From assembly GCA_035048495.1 (NCBI GenBank), contig CM068544.1, positions 8,302,138 to 8,366,137 of the forward strand: a stretch of DNA of 64,000 nt, given 5' to 3'. A program made the position numbers and the translations under genes. Shown piece by piece: positions 11,501 through 22,204 of the stretch. This DNA comes from Euptelea pleiosperma. Taxonomy: Eukaryota > Streptophyta > Magnoliopsida > Ranunculales > Eupteleaceae. Under the pieces are notes generated by a model that saw nothing but the letters and a program-made list of their open reading frames with translations, did not search any database and was not told where the DNA came from. Each line of letters starts with the position of its first letter. Position 1 is the first letter of the stretch.

Positions 11501-12190
11501 ATGATCAGACGTAAGGTGACGCAACATCTTCTGCAGTATCGACAGAAACTGCTCCTCCCAGGTACTCAATATCAGAAATTGGTCCAATCTGCATAAGGTC
11601 GGATCCTGCTGGTTATTCGACCATGTGAAAGCTCCCCCATGCAACGACAATTCTACAAGCTCGAACGACTGGATGAACTCCCCAAAATCCATCATACTTT
11701 TAGTTCTCTTGCCACCACCTTTTTTCTCCTTTGCGAATCAAATCACATTAAAGTCACTGCCAATGCATCACGGAAGATCCCATAAGCGCGCAATATCCTC
11801 CAATTCTTCCCAGAATTGTGATCTCTGGCTAGTGATGGTGGGGCCATAGACACTCGTGAGAAGCCAGCTGAAACCATCCACGATCGATATGCAAGACAAT
11901 GACACCGAAAAGCACCTACCAAATCTTCCACAACTTCCACAATCTTTGTGTCCCAAATAGCAAGGATGCCCTCGGAAGCTCCTATAGCGGGAAGAGCACA
12001 CCACCCACACTGCTTATTGCCCCAAAGGCTAGCAATGACTCCCGGCTGGAGATTGTCTAGCTTTGTTTCTTGAAGTAGAACTATATTAGCCTTACTTTCT
12101 CTGATTATTCATTTAATAGAAGCCCGCTTGATAGGGTCTCCTAATTAACCCCCAATGGGTCTCATCATGGAAACAACACGCCGGCCCTCC
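8507..12190 (-). pseudogene. LINE ORF2: endonuclease, reverse transcriptase, zinc-knuckle domain
   Basis: The endonuclease starts near 12190-12060 with ANIVLLQETKL, continues through GSDFN (about 11755), and ends with GGAFTWSNNQQDPTLCRLDQF and TSDHAPILL (about 11640-11480). The RT follows with [55 protein letters not shown] and the polymerase motif LQFADDTLVLLG (about 10140-10110). A CX2C...HX4C-like knuckle lies near 8905-8855, then an IWSLLPFAIWWGIWKEMNKRVF tail down to 8507. Decay: a stop after GSDFNVI in the endonuclease, a frame change at about 11015-11050, a stop near 10409 and a frame change near 10250, with more between 9830 and 9500. It would nick target DNA and copy its RNA if intact. 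Confidence 0.88.
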
Positions 12191-12282
12191 AACCGAAACT
12201 GATCTCCATTAGAGGCACTCTACATGGCCTCCCCTCCGCGTCTTGGCTCCCAAGATACTCTCCGCCCCTGTCACCTCGAGAC

Positions 12283-13460
12283 CTAACCTTGAAACTCCCT
12301 TCTGGTCTTGGGGGACCAGATTACCTCAGGCGATGCCTTTTCTAGACCTTGAGCTACCGATGATAGGTCTACATCTTCTTCCACTAGAGATTCCATGATT
12401 TCTGACCCAGTACTATCCCTAGCTGCCAGTACCAAGAGTTGTGATCTTACCACTTCTACCAAATCCCCTTCAGCTAGGGCCAGGGGGTCTGTAGTGATGA
12501 TCCCCGTGGCTGGTGTTAAGAAGTTGGGATTGTCGATTGCTATGTTGATCAAAAGGTTCACTGTGTTGTCTCCGTACCTTCTGAAGGAAACCCCCAGAAT
12601 CTCGCCCAAGGCCAGGAGAGGGTGGTGTCTGGTCGGCTTTGGGGCTAGGTCGAGGGAAAAGATCATCTCACCAGAGGCACCGAGAGCCCTTACCTTCTCC
12701 CCACTAATCCTGACTCTATTCCTATTCGAGGTGACACAGGGGTCAAATAGCTTAGATCGGTGATGGTACTGAAGCCAGGCTCCTTTAACACTAGTTGGGA
12801 CTATACTCCCCTCTTGATGTAACCCAGAGACCCCGGGTGCAATGGGACCAACGTCTGTAATCTGTGAGGAGTTCTGGTCTAGACAACCAGAGGGGCTATC
12901 TCCACTGGAAACACAAAGGTCCTTGAAAAGGGAGCGGAAAACACCTGTAACAGGCCAACACCAATGCTCCATACCTGAAGATCGCTTAGCATCCTTCCTG
13001 GGAGGGGAAACCTCCCTCTCTAATTAAACAATAGCGACCTGGCCTTCTGCAACCCCTCTGCTTGAATGTAGATCCTCCGACCTATTCAAGAGCTTAGAAA
13101 GGAACAAACTCAGGCTCCCTAGAAATTGGAAGCTGCTGGGTTGAGGAAATCTATAAATTGCGATACAATTTCAGGGCCGTTGGTGGACTTCTCAAGCGGC
13201 CCAGTCCACTTATCTGGGTTCTCCAAAGTCTGGGCCAAGTGGTCCTCCGTTTCCTTATCCTGGGCTTCAACAAAGTGGCTCATTTCCTTTACCTTGAGAT
13301 GATGGGCTGCCCCTGTCCCAATAGCAAGTATATGTTCCTTCATGCTAGTCTCGAGTGCTACGTGTGTTGCAGAGATTGACAGCTGAAGGGCCGAAGCACC
13401 GTTGGCCACGTCCCTTCCATGCCTGCGTCTTTTCCTATTACGCTTTCTTCTGCGAGCCTA
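12283..13460 (-). pseudogene. LINE ORF1-like region, unrecognised
   Basis: Two minus-strand frames (12972-12283 and 13409-13119) occupy the place of ORF1 or the ORF1-ORF2 linker. The 229-residue frame is acidic toward its C-terminus (SLVEEDVDLSSVAQGLEKA) and has no motif I recognise. I do not see a CCHC knuckle or the usual N-terminal domain. Position in the LINE is the only ground for the call. Confidence 0.45.
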
Positions 13461-13564
13461 ATTTTTTTCCTTCATTTGAAATCCTCCAACCCCGAAAGCC
13501 CTCTTAGTACGGTTATGATATCACTCTGGGCAGCCAACAGGGTTCACCCAACTGTTTCATTTCG

Positions 13565-13583
13565 ATTCTTTCTTTTGATGTTT
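13565..13583. repeat. LINE target-site duplication, right copy
   Basis: ATTCTTTCTTTTGATGTTT, 18 of 19 identical to 8363-8381. It marks the 5' boundary of the minus-strand LINE. Confidence 0.75.
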
Positions 13584-13755
13584 CGAATTTGTATTATGTT
13601 TTTCATTATTTCAAGCATTGTGATCGGCAGACCTAAATTTCTTTACAAAAATTTTGAGGTTGCGGATCCCGACCCTTAATTTAAATACTTCCTACATTTT
13701 GAAAAGATTGTAGGCATGATCTATTGTTTTTCATTTTTAACCTTTTATTAAGTAC

Positions 13756-14722
13756 TTGAAATTGAATTCTTTTACATTTGGTCCAATCCAAGAATCTTTT
13801 TCCATGTTTTCCCAATGCACCTGTCCATGTTTCTCAAATTTTCCATTTATTAATATTAACCTTGCTTTTATAAATAATGAAGTGCCTGCAATTCGTAATA
13901 CAACCAGGCGTAGAATACATGTTGTAAATTTCTTTACACGAGTAGCTATGATCATGCCATATGTTGCTATTTTTGGCCTTGGCTTTTATTGGATACGGAG
14001 CAACAAACTTGACAAACTTGGACCACTGTTCATTATTATATTTCTTGTTTTGTATCGCCTCCTAAACCGAATGGTGTTCAATTTGGATCATGTCAAAAAT
14101 TATGTAGAAAACATGAAGAACCGTAAGAAAAAAAGTTGGTTAATTACAATGCTGATATATGGGATTTTCTTTACTTTCCTTACCCATGAGGACCCTGGTT
14201 CAGTATGTTTAATTTCTTGTCTAAGCATATTTCTTATGAGTAATATCACGTGCATCACAGACGAAGATAAACAGGGAATTGTTAATGCTCTCGCACAAAA
14301 TTCAGTCAAGCTACTGTCAATGTATATCCTTAATAAGAAATTTGGCGAAGCTGCATTCAGCATCGCACTTTTCTTACTATGTGTACTGTCGAAGGTGCAT
14401 TCTTTTTGTTTGTAATTTTTTTTTTAAACTCTAATATAAATTTATATTTTCAGATGACTGAAGTTTATGAAGAGGAAAACAAACAGCATGATGAAGAAAC
14501 TACTTATGTTCCATACAATTGTATGCATTTCATTTATACTACTACTTTTGGTCTCTTAATAAAAAAAAAAGTCATTCTTCTGTCTTTTTGTAGAAATGCA
14601 ACTTATTCTTGATGATTGTTACGCAGCAAACCATATGTTACGGAGGAGACATTGAAGTTGATGTTGCGATTAGCAGAGTTGAGTGGGCCGATAGAGAAGA
14701 ACTGGTAATAGGATATGCTTAG
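13756..14722 (+). CDS. hypothetical multi-pass membrane protein, split gene model
   Basis: The frame opening at 13756 runs without a stop to the donor-like AAG|GTGCAT at about 14394. After an acceptor TTTTCAG, an exon starts at 14454 with MTEVYEEENKQHDEETTY. A third possible exon follows TTTTTGTAG at 14594, reads MIVTQQTICYGG and IEVDVAISRVEWADREEL, and stops at 14720-14722. The first exon has at least three hydrophobic segments (AMIMPYVAIFGLGFY, LGPLFIIIFLVLY, WLITMLIYGIFFTFL), an Arg/Lys-rich loop and a further hydrophobic C-terminal segment. The acidic second exon would face the other side of the membrane. I do not recognise the family. The exon 2 to 3 junction has no convincing phase-compatible donor, so the model may be wrong or the gene degenerate. 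The true start may lie in an upstream exon beyond the LINE. Confidence 0.4.
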
Positions 14723-14957
14723 AGTTGAGTCAGTTTTTCCATTTAGTCGTACGAATAAATTCATGTTAGAGAGTCATTCATCAAGAACCATATATCAATC
14801 CATTATCCATAAGAGCTTTATTTACATCATTTGGTTTAATCTTTGAAAACACAAATGACTAGTAATATTTTCTAATTCTTTCAAGTTCTCACTCCAATAT
14901 TATTAGGATTTCCTATTATATCAGATGATCCTTAATGAATTTCTTCACTTCCAACAC

Positions 14958-14971
14958 ACACACACACACAA
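14958..14971. repeat. (AC)n microsatellite
   Basis: A run of seven CA units in otherwise AT-rich spacer. No gene is nearby on the right until the tandem duplication at 15011. Confidence 0.7.
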
Positions 14972-15010
14972 TGCATTTTCTTTTTCTTGTTATGGAGTAT
15001 TGTGAGAGGT

Positions 15011-15432
15011 ATAAACAGTAAAGACTGAATTTTTCTAGCGTATTCGCGATGCGCAAATGCGAATGGTTGCATGTATTCCTGGATATATGCATTTGAGCAT
15101 ATTCAGATGTGTCGCATTTGTATGTGTATTGTTACACACGCACACACTAAGAGCACACCAAATATGTAGACCCAACATACAACTAGGTAGGTCCAACACA
15201 GAGTTGGGCATCATTATCTATATAAACAGTAAAGACTGAATTTTTCTAGCGTATTCGCGATGCGCAAATACGAATGGTTGCATGTATTCCTGGATATATG
15301 CATTTGAGCATATTCAGATGTGTCGCATTTGTATGTGTATTGTTACACACGCACACACTAAGAGCACACCAAATATGTAGACCCAACATACAACTAGGTA
15401 GGTCCAACACAGAGTTGGGCATCATTATCTAT
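15011..15432 (+). repeat. 211-bp tandem duplication, almost identical copies
   Basis: 15011-15221 and 15222-15432 are direct copies. I find one substitution (AAATGCGAA versus AAATACGAA), so the duplication is recent. Each copy contains ACACACGCACACACTAAGAG, whose reverse complement recurs in part at 15560-15590, giving an inverted arrangement. Both copies give the same short frame starting MVACIPGYMHLSIF, which I do not consider a gene. Confidence 0.85.
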
Positions 15433-16754
15433 ATGAGGCTATTGCTTTCAAACCCAAGCTTTGAAAAGCTCACATCTGTGAGGATCCATAAAATTTGTGG
15501 GACCCCGCATGTAGGGGCCATCTTGCCTATGATGTGTTGGGGTCCACAAATTTGGTGTGTTCTTAGTGTGAGTGTGTAATAACACGTGCATGCGTGACAC
15601 CTTAATTTCAAAAATCGAAAAAAAAAATCAATATTTGGTTTTGGGACGGGTGGAGGTAATCCTTTACACGAATTATCCATACATACCCTAGCTTTCTTCC
15701 ATCTTCACTCCATGTTCGAATGTTTTGGTTGGAGTAGCCCAAACTAGTCAGATGAAGGAAAAGAACACAATGACTTCCTTATCTTCCTATTTGCTTTCTA
15801 ATCCTGAGAATTTAAGGAGTGACATTACCTTCTCTTTTGATTTCATGGGGTAAGGGATTGGGAAAGTTGAATCCTTTATGGGAAGTTTATAATTTGTTGG
15901 TCTATGTTCCGCTAGACAGCTTGCTCACAATTGGGTCCAACGGATTGGACTTCTTGGGTTCAGTTTGACCCCAAAAGGTGTATCATATTACCTGACTCAA
16001 CTCAAATACGTGCTGAAAGGTGTATCTGGAATAATCCTAAAGTGGACCTACATACCAAAAATTGGCCTGATTAATGATTTCCAACTGTTGAATTGAAGTA
16101 TTTTTCATGGGTTTATTTGTAACCAATAGCTTGAGCATTATTTAGGGTACTCATTTCCAAAGGTTAGAAATCACGATCAATTTTGGTATGTAGATCAAAT
16201 GGGCATGGATATTATGTGCCAAGGTGGCTCCACGGTGCATTCTCCAAGTCACCTCAATTTCAAAAAGTAAACAAAAAATATTTAAAACAAAAACTAAAAT
16301 TAAAATCGACTAACCGGGTTGTGGTTGTGTTGGCAGATACAAGTTTTTTCTCTTTTTGCTAACGTGGCACAATTTGAGGAGGACCGTTCTAACCAAATAG
16401 AACAGCCCTAGGGCATAAAATCCGGGCCCAGATCCAACTAAGGTGGGCAAAACATCCAAACGTCTAAGAGTGCCACGTGGCTCAGACTGCATCATAAAAA
16501 AATGTACCCGTATATCTATGCCTCAGCTAAAACAACGTAACCATGGTGATTTCTTAAGATCACATAACCTGCCTCACCACTTGTTGACCAGTTTTGTTAA
16601 AGAAGAGTAATGCACTGCACGTCTTCCTAGACCCCATCTTGGAAGGGGAAATCCTTTAGTGGTCAGTTCAGTAATGTGTTAGGATAGACTAATAATTCTC
16701 GGACCCTTCATTTGAACAACATATTCAATTCAATAGCAACTCTTAGTCATACAT
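15433..16754. other. spacer with fold-back fragments
   Basis: 15520-15590 is the inverted partner of the CACACACTAAGAGCACACC block in the tandem duplication. 16025-16240 is a degenerate fold-back copy: GTGGACCTACATACCAAAAA on the left is mirrored by TTTTGGTATGTAGATC on the right. 16440-16500 is another half (AAAACATCCAAACG, GTGCCACGTGGCTC). No gene is visible. Confidence 0.5.
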
Positions 16755-17224
16755 AGGGCTGTCAATGGATAGTCAAAATTCAAATTCGATTCGAATCCAT
16801 ATTCGAAAAATCGGATAATATCCAAAAATTTCGGATATCAAATTTGGCTTCGGATTCGGATATCTTTCGATGTTCGAATAGTTTTCGGATACCGATTCGG
16901 ATATTGATGCATTTGATTCGATAATATCCGAACCAATATATCATTTAATAATTACAGTAAATATTTAATAATTATCTATATTATATATTATATTATATTT
17001 ACCATATTTAATAATATTTATCATAATAATAATATTTATTATATAAATATAATATTTATAATTATTTTACATATTCAATTTTTGGACCGAATATTATCGA
17101 ATATCCGAAAAGTTAATCGGATACGAATTTGAATATTGATTCAGAATATCCGTCGGATATCAAATAATTGTTTCGGATTCGGATATGTTTATATTCAATC
17201 CAAATAGTATCCGTTGACAGCCCT
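16755..17224. mobile_element. TIR element with perfect 10-bp target duplication
   Basis: The ends AGGGCTGTCAATGGATA and its inverted partner TATCCGTTGACAGCCCT match except for a base or two. AGTCATACAT flanks both sides (16745-16754 and 17225-17234). Inside are many variants of ATTCGGATATC/GATATCCGAAT on both strands around an AT-rich core. The 10- to 11-bp duplication fits Mutator-like elements best. No transposase is present. Confidence 0.8.
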
Positions 17225-17234
17225 AGTCATACAT

Positions 17235-18185
17235 GTATTAGCCAGAGGTGCTTAATTATACTCCTTACAAAAGGGGCACCTTGCCACCACTCTATGAAAG
17301 ATCAGGAAGAGACTTACATATAGACGATTAAATTTGTTGGGGTTGCTTAAGTTTATGATAGGTTTGATTTGATCGGAGTGTTGTCCCCAAAATATAGCCC
17401 AAGCTAATGCTTAATCCCTTTACTGTTGCGGAAAACCCCAAGGGATCAATCGAATAACAAACATTAATGGCCACCATTAAACACACCACGTGTGGCCTGA
17501 TCATGCCTGGGGCACGGGCACGGTGTACGTAGACATATGAGTCCATTGACCCATGAAGTGGTTGGTCTACCTATGCGGGCCCATCCACCAATCATCAATC
17601 ATGACGACGATCTCTAGGTGGTAGTTCACTTGACAGGCCCAAATCACATCAAAATCATCTTTAGTTGGTGATTAAATGGTCCACCACAAGATGGACTTAC
17701 AAATAGGAATATCAGCCACACTGATGATTTCTGGCCGATGGATTGGTGGTAAAGATGCCAAAAAGCAACTTTGCGTGGGGAGGTTTCCATCCATTGGATA
17801 TATGGTTACCATTTATTTATTCATTTATTTTTCTAAAGAAGACTAACAAGTAACAATTAACCACTAACATATATTTATAATTTAAAAACAACATGACATT
17901 GATTTTTTTTATAAAACATTATTTACTATTATAATATACTAATAACTAACAATATATTCTTTTTTTCTTAACTACATTACTTAATTATCTTCCATACGGG
18001 GCCACATTTGTTTGGCCCCAAACATGACACATCTCAAAAGGTGGGTCCCATAACTAACTAATGGACCCACCAAGACTACACACTAACCCACTACTTAGTG
18101 GTCCAACCTAACCACGCACTCACACACTAGCACACTAAAGGAGTACCTAAACTCCAAATAAATACTACAAACTTAAATGAACTAA
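17235..18185. other. spacer without a gene
   Basis: Nothing codes here. 17590-17720 has weak fold-back-family words (GGTCCACCACAAGATGGACTT). 17800-17990 is very AT-rich. The rest is unassigned. Confidence 0.5.
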
Positions 18186-18313
18186 GAGCATCTCCAATGC
18201 TAAAATGCTAAAAGGCCCTCTCAATTCTATATTTTGAGACTACTAAAGTGCCAAAATGTTATATCTGGCATGACATGCTCCAATGGTGCAATGCTATAGC
18301 ATTGGAGATGCTC
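18186..18313. mobile_element. 128-bp Tourist-like MITE, intact
   Basis: The termini GAGCATCTCCAATGCTA and TAGCATTGGAGATGCTC are perfect 17-bp inverted repeats, each flanked by TAA (18183-18185, 18314-18316). TAA duplication and GAGCATCTCCAA ends are typical of PIF/Harbinger Tourist MITEs. It has the same terminal signature as the 1.3-kb element at 1577-2902, which could share a transposase source. Confidence 0.88.
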
Positions 18314-18509
18314 TAATGGGTGCTCTGTTTTCAGGTTTTATGATGCAACCCAAATAGAGATACCACCCAACCGTTCCTGAGCAAAGTTCGGGTGGCCAAA
18401 CTAGCGAGGGGTCCCCCCAAATGAGCCACATGGCACATTTATTTATTTATTTATTTTTCAGGAAACCTCCACGAAGGAAGGAAATCTTTATTTAAAAAAT
18501 AGAAAATGT

Positions 18510-19500
18510 AATGACTTTTAAAACATGAAATAATGGTGAGGGGAGAGTAGTGATTTACGTGATTGACTTTTAAAACATGATTTGTGAATTTTAGAGAGAG
18601 GTTTCGCCAAAATAAATTAAAACAAAAATAAACTAAGAGCGAGAATTGAACACAATATGGTAAAATCAAACCAAACTTTATTCGAATCCAATGTTGAGGT
18701 ACAAACTTCTAATAAAAAACACTAATAAAATGACAAATCTATAAAACATAAAGAGAACAGAGATGGAGACCTAGAGAGAGAAAGTAGAGAGAACTAGAGA
18801 GAGAAGCTTACCATGACTTATCGGAGAATCGGCCAAGTGATTGATGGAGGTCGTGAGGAGTATTGGGGCACACGCTTATTGCCTTCTTGCAAGGTATTGT
18901 ATGAGTGGGATGAGAATGGAGCAACACTTGTGAAACTTGGATGGAGGATCCCAAGGCCAAGAGAGAATTCACCATTCGTAGCTAATGGAGATGTTGATGG
19001 GCTGGCCGGAATGGACCCTTACTGGTTCGGGTGGTAGTGGATTACGAGGATGCACGGGCATGGAGATCGTGGGAAGGACTTTCCCAAACCAACAACTGGT
19101 TCGTGGTGTTCCCAACGGTGCTGGATGGATGCAAGAAGCACCACCAAAAAGAAGATCAGACCGTGAGGAGCATGGTCTGCAACACTATGGTGCTGCTGCG
19201 GGGAGATAACGTCGGAGTTGCAAGTGCGTTGAGGAGCAAGGTAGTTGAACGGGCGGTCGTGCAATAGCATGGAGGAAGGGAGGAGCATCAAGGTCAGTGA
19301 TGGGTAGGACTGCCCAAGAAGCGAGAGAAGAAGATGATGGGCGGTTCAGTCCGGTTGGAGAAGTGCCGCAGCGTTTGAAGCTCCCAAAGATAATCTCCAG
19401 GCATGTTGGCGGTGCTGCTACAAGGAGCAGTGGTGTGCAGCAGGCGGTGGAGCTTGTGAGAAGAGGAGCTCACAGCGGCAGCAAGGGAAAGGAGCTCAGT
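18510..19500 (-). mobile_element. Athila-like LTR fragment (3' LTR of the minus-strand copy)
   Basis: 18985-19498 closely matches 22313-22826 in the same orientation (for example GATGCACGGGCATGGAGATC and GAACGGGCGGTCGTGCAATA). 18530-18800 matches the transcribed part of the other LTRs, such as 48150-48240. It lacks the terminal TGAAA end on the left. On the right it passes at about 19500 straight into gag-linker sequence, so the U3 half of the LTR and everything from pol onward have been deleted. Confidence 0.75.
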
Positions 19501-20000
19501 GTCATAAAGATCGACATCAGGGTCAGCAGAGGTAGAGTGAGAAATAGGTTTCTCTAAGCTAGATTCAGGATTTTGTGTTGTTAAAGGCACCAAAGAGGGA
19601 TGCACTGGCTCCTCAATAATCTGACTTGATCTAGGGGTGGTAACAACTTCTATTTCCTCTTGAAAATTCTAGTTCTGGTGCATGGGTAGCGACTCCTCCT
19701 CATAGATAGTGGCCATTTCATTGTCCTCAGGGTAGGCTATAGGGTGACTAGGGAAATTGACTTCCTCGCTCTTAGATTCTAACTAACCCACTGGGTGAGC
19801 TAAGCTCTCCATGGAGTGATGTTGTTGTTGCTCTAGGCCTTGCAAATACTGTTGTTGCTGGGTGATGCACTGAGAGATAAGGTTCTCTAGACTAGGTTTA
19901 GTAGCCAATTGAGGCTGTTCAGCCAGGTGAAGCTGTGGTGCCAACTCGTGATGGTAGTTTGACTGAGTCTGAAAATGATAGGACTGAAATGAGTCTGGGA

Positions 20001-20529
20001 CTATTTGCTGACTCTGGGAATCCTAAGGGGTCCACGGTTGACCAAAATAGGTGGTCTGTGGATCGTGCTGGTATTGTGATTGCGAGCATTGCCAATCTTA
20101 CACTCCATTGGATTGATGAAACTCAGAAAGATAGTTATCTCGCAGCAGTTGCTATGGGAGAGTAGACTGTTCCCAACCAAGGTTAGGGTGACTCCTAGTG
20201 TCCGGATAAGTGTTGTCATAGGAGGTCTGCATTGGAGATTGAAATGTACTGAAAGTACAGACCTCTTCCTGGACAAGAGGGAAATATCCCACAGAATTAA
20301 AATTAGGCACAGGTTGCTGGACGGCAACACTAAGGGTAGAGATTGAGTTTTTAAGGTCCTGGAGTACAGAGTTGTACTCCGGATCTCCATGATTGTCATA
20401 CCCCCTAGAAGTCTGCGAGACTTGAGTATCATGACGATATACAGAATTATCATACCATTGCTGAGAGTTATCACCTAAATTCTCAGAGAAAGTGTAGTAG
20501 GTCTCATATAGAGGCCGTTCATCCGCCAT
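20001..20529 (-). pseudogene. Athila-like gag with large internal deletion
   Basis: The minus-strand frame opens at 20529 with MADERPLYETYYTFSENLG. Its first residues match the gag start of the intact copy (MAVERPLIETF at 42366). After about eleven residues it jumps to what in the intact copy is about residue 198 (FSGELGENSQHW). About 185 codons carrying the capsid-like core are therefore missing, in frame. The remaining protein continues to SVAVQQPV before frames change. Related sequence continues to about 19600. It cannot form a normal capsid. Confidence 0.7.
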
Positions 20530-22182
20530 CAGAGAAGATAGAGGAGTGTAGTAGACTGACTCTCAAATTCAATCAGTCAAAGGTTCGGACAAGTCCAAAT
20601 AGGCATACGCTTGAAAAACAAGCCCTAGACTTGGCAAGAAGTTGCTACAAGGAGACACTGGGGTAGTGATCCTAAATGATGCACATAGAACAAGCAAGAT
20701 AATCCTATATCTAAACAAGTCAAGATAGGTTTGAGGATTTATCTTGTTAGTTTGTAGGGTACGGTAGATTATGATAGTGGGCAGACCACTGGTTTATCTT
20801 TTTAACTACTGGACTAACTTTTTTACTTAATGGGTTCGCACAAGGATACACTTTTCAAAGCAAATGCTTCAGTACTAACTCAAATTGATCGCAAAATAAT
20901 CCGAAGCCTAGACAGACGTGCGGCACATCGACTGACTTAAATACGCTCTAGACTTACCGGATTTGTCAAGCAATAGAGATGAGTGTTCCCTTAATATAAG
21001 CTAGGGTTGGTTTGTGTTCCTAACCCAATAAATAGTAGACCAACAAAGAACCAAGGATGCCACTGGCGAGCTCGGTATACTTGAGTAGTAGGGACCTATG
21101 GGTGTGTTAGACAATAGGGACCCACGCTCGTGGACTTATTCGACCTAGGATTAATGGAAAGACTACGTGGAGGGGTGTCCTAGAACACCGATCTAGCTTG
21201 GCCCTAACTCTTTTTTCTTTTTATTAATGGTGGATCCTAGGGACCAAGCTCAGCTGGAGTGATGAGTTGGGTGATGAAATCCCACCAGTTTTAAAAGAGC
21301 TGGGTCTGCTTAATTAGGGTTCATTAATTAGCGGCTACATCCACGCAATGCGAATTAGTTGAGGCAAAAAGCAAATAGACACGCAGCACTATAATGCATC
21401 CAATTGCACAATATCGCACTCAAGACGAGGGAAGGAACTTACCTCTCGTGGGCCACGCCACGGGGTCACCTCCGTGGAATAGGGAGAGGTATCCAAATGG
21501 GCTTGGGCCCAAGTCCGCCTCTTTGAGCTTTCGCTCCCTACCCACACACGAACCATGTTCCTACACGCATTGATTAGATCAATGGTCTAGGGATGGAGAA
21601 TTGATTGGAAGAGACTTGTCGTTTTAGGGTTACACATAACATGCAATGAATTTTTGGCACATGCTTAGTTTGTTTCCAAATTAGGGTTTGGAAACCTTCT
21701 AAGTTGTGCGAGATTGCACTCCCAATTGAAATTGAAAAATTTTCAAATTAAGAAATTTTGAAAATTAGAATATTTCTATTCTAGGACTTTCTAACAATAA
21801 GAGAATTTCTAAGAATAGAATTTCTCCAAATTTGAATTTCCTAAAACAGAACCCTAATTTTTAAATCCCTTTATTTCTAGAAACCTTCCAAAATCTAAAA
21901 TTCTTAAAATCTAACTAAAAATAGCAGAAAATAAGCATCATAATTTTTTTGGTATTTTTGAATTAGCACTCAATCTAGAACAAGATCTAGCAAATATTCA
22001 AAAGATGAAAAGTGTCCTAAGTTATTACAAGTTGCACTCGGCCGTCCGAGGCATTAAAAATAGTAATTAAAAAGTTCTAAAAATAACTAAAATGTTTGAA
22101 AGGAAAGTTTCCACGAGTGGAGCTTCCTGCTTTAGCAGCTTTCCGATTCCATCATCTTCTTTCCTTTTTGCACTTTCGTAAA

Positions 22183-22202
22183 CCCGAGCGGCAACGGCGC
22201 CA
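22183..22202 (-). promoter_or_regulatory. primer-binding site, tRNA-Asp type
   Basis: On the minus strand it reads TGGCGCCGTTGCCGCTCGGG, two bases inside the LTR end. The first 14 bases are complementary to the 3' end of plant tRNA-Asp, the primer type known for Athila-group elements. Confidence 0.8.
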
Positions 22203-22204
22203 TT

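Larger units (their letters stand above)
8382..13564 (-). mobile_element. L1-type LINE, near full length, decayed
   Basis: This 5.2-kb insertion is flanked by 19-bp duplications (8363-8381, 13565-13583). Its 3' end is on the left, with an A-rich tail. On the minus strand the order is an unrecognised ORF1-like region (about 13460-12283), apurinic-like endonuclease, reverse transcriptase with a FADDT catalytic motif, and a C-terminal cysteine knuckle. That is the plant L1 order. Several frameshifts and stops break the coding frames, so it cannot be autonomous. It sits in the second copy of a 91-bp tandem repeat. Confidence 0.9.
19501..22204 (-). mobile_element. internal region of a minus-strand Athila-like deletion derivative
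   Basis: Going leftward from the LTR at 22205 there is a primer-binding site (22202-22183), a leader of about 1.6 kb resembling 40546-42365, a shortened gag (20529 to about 20001) and a Q/H-rich gag-to-protease linker (about 19900-19600). There is no protease, RT or integrase. The leader includes GGGACCCACGCTCGTGG at 21118-21134, the same block as in the intact copy near 41728. Confidence 0.8.

Noticed and set aside
15057..15579. Two nearly identical ORFs starting MVACIPGYMHL
   Set aside because: They are the same short frame in the two copies of a 211-bp tandem duplication. No homolog comes to mind and there is no gene context.
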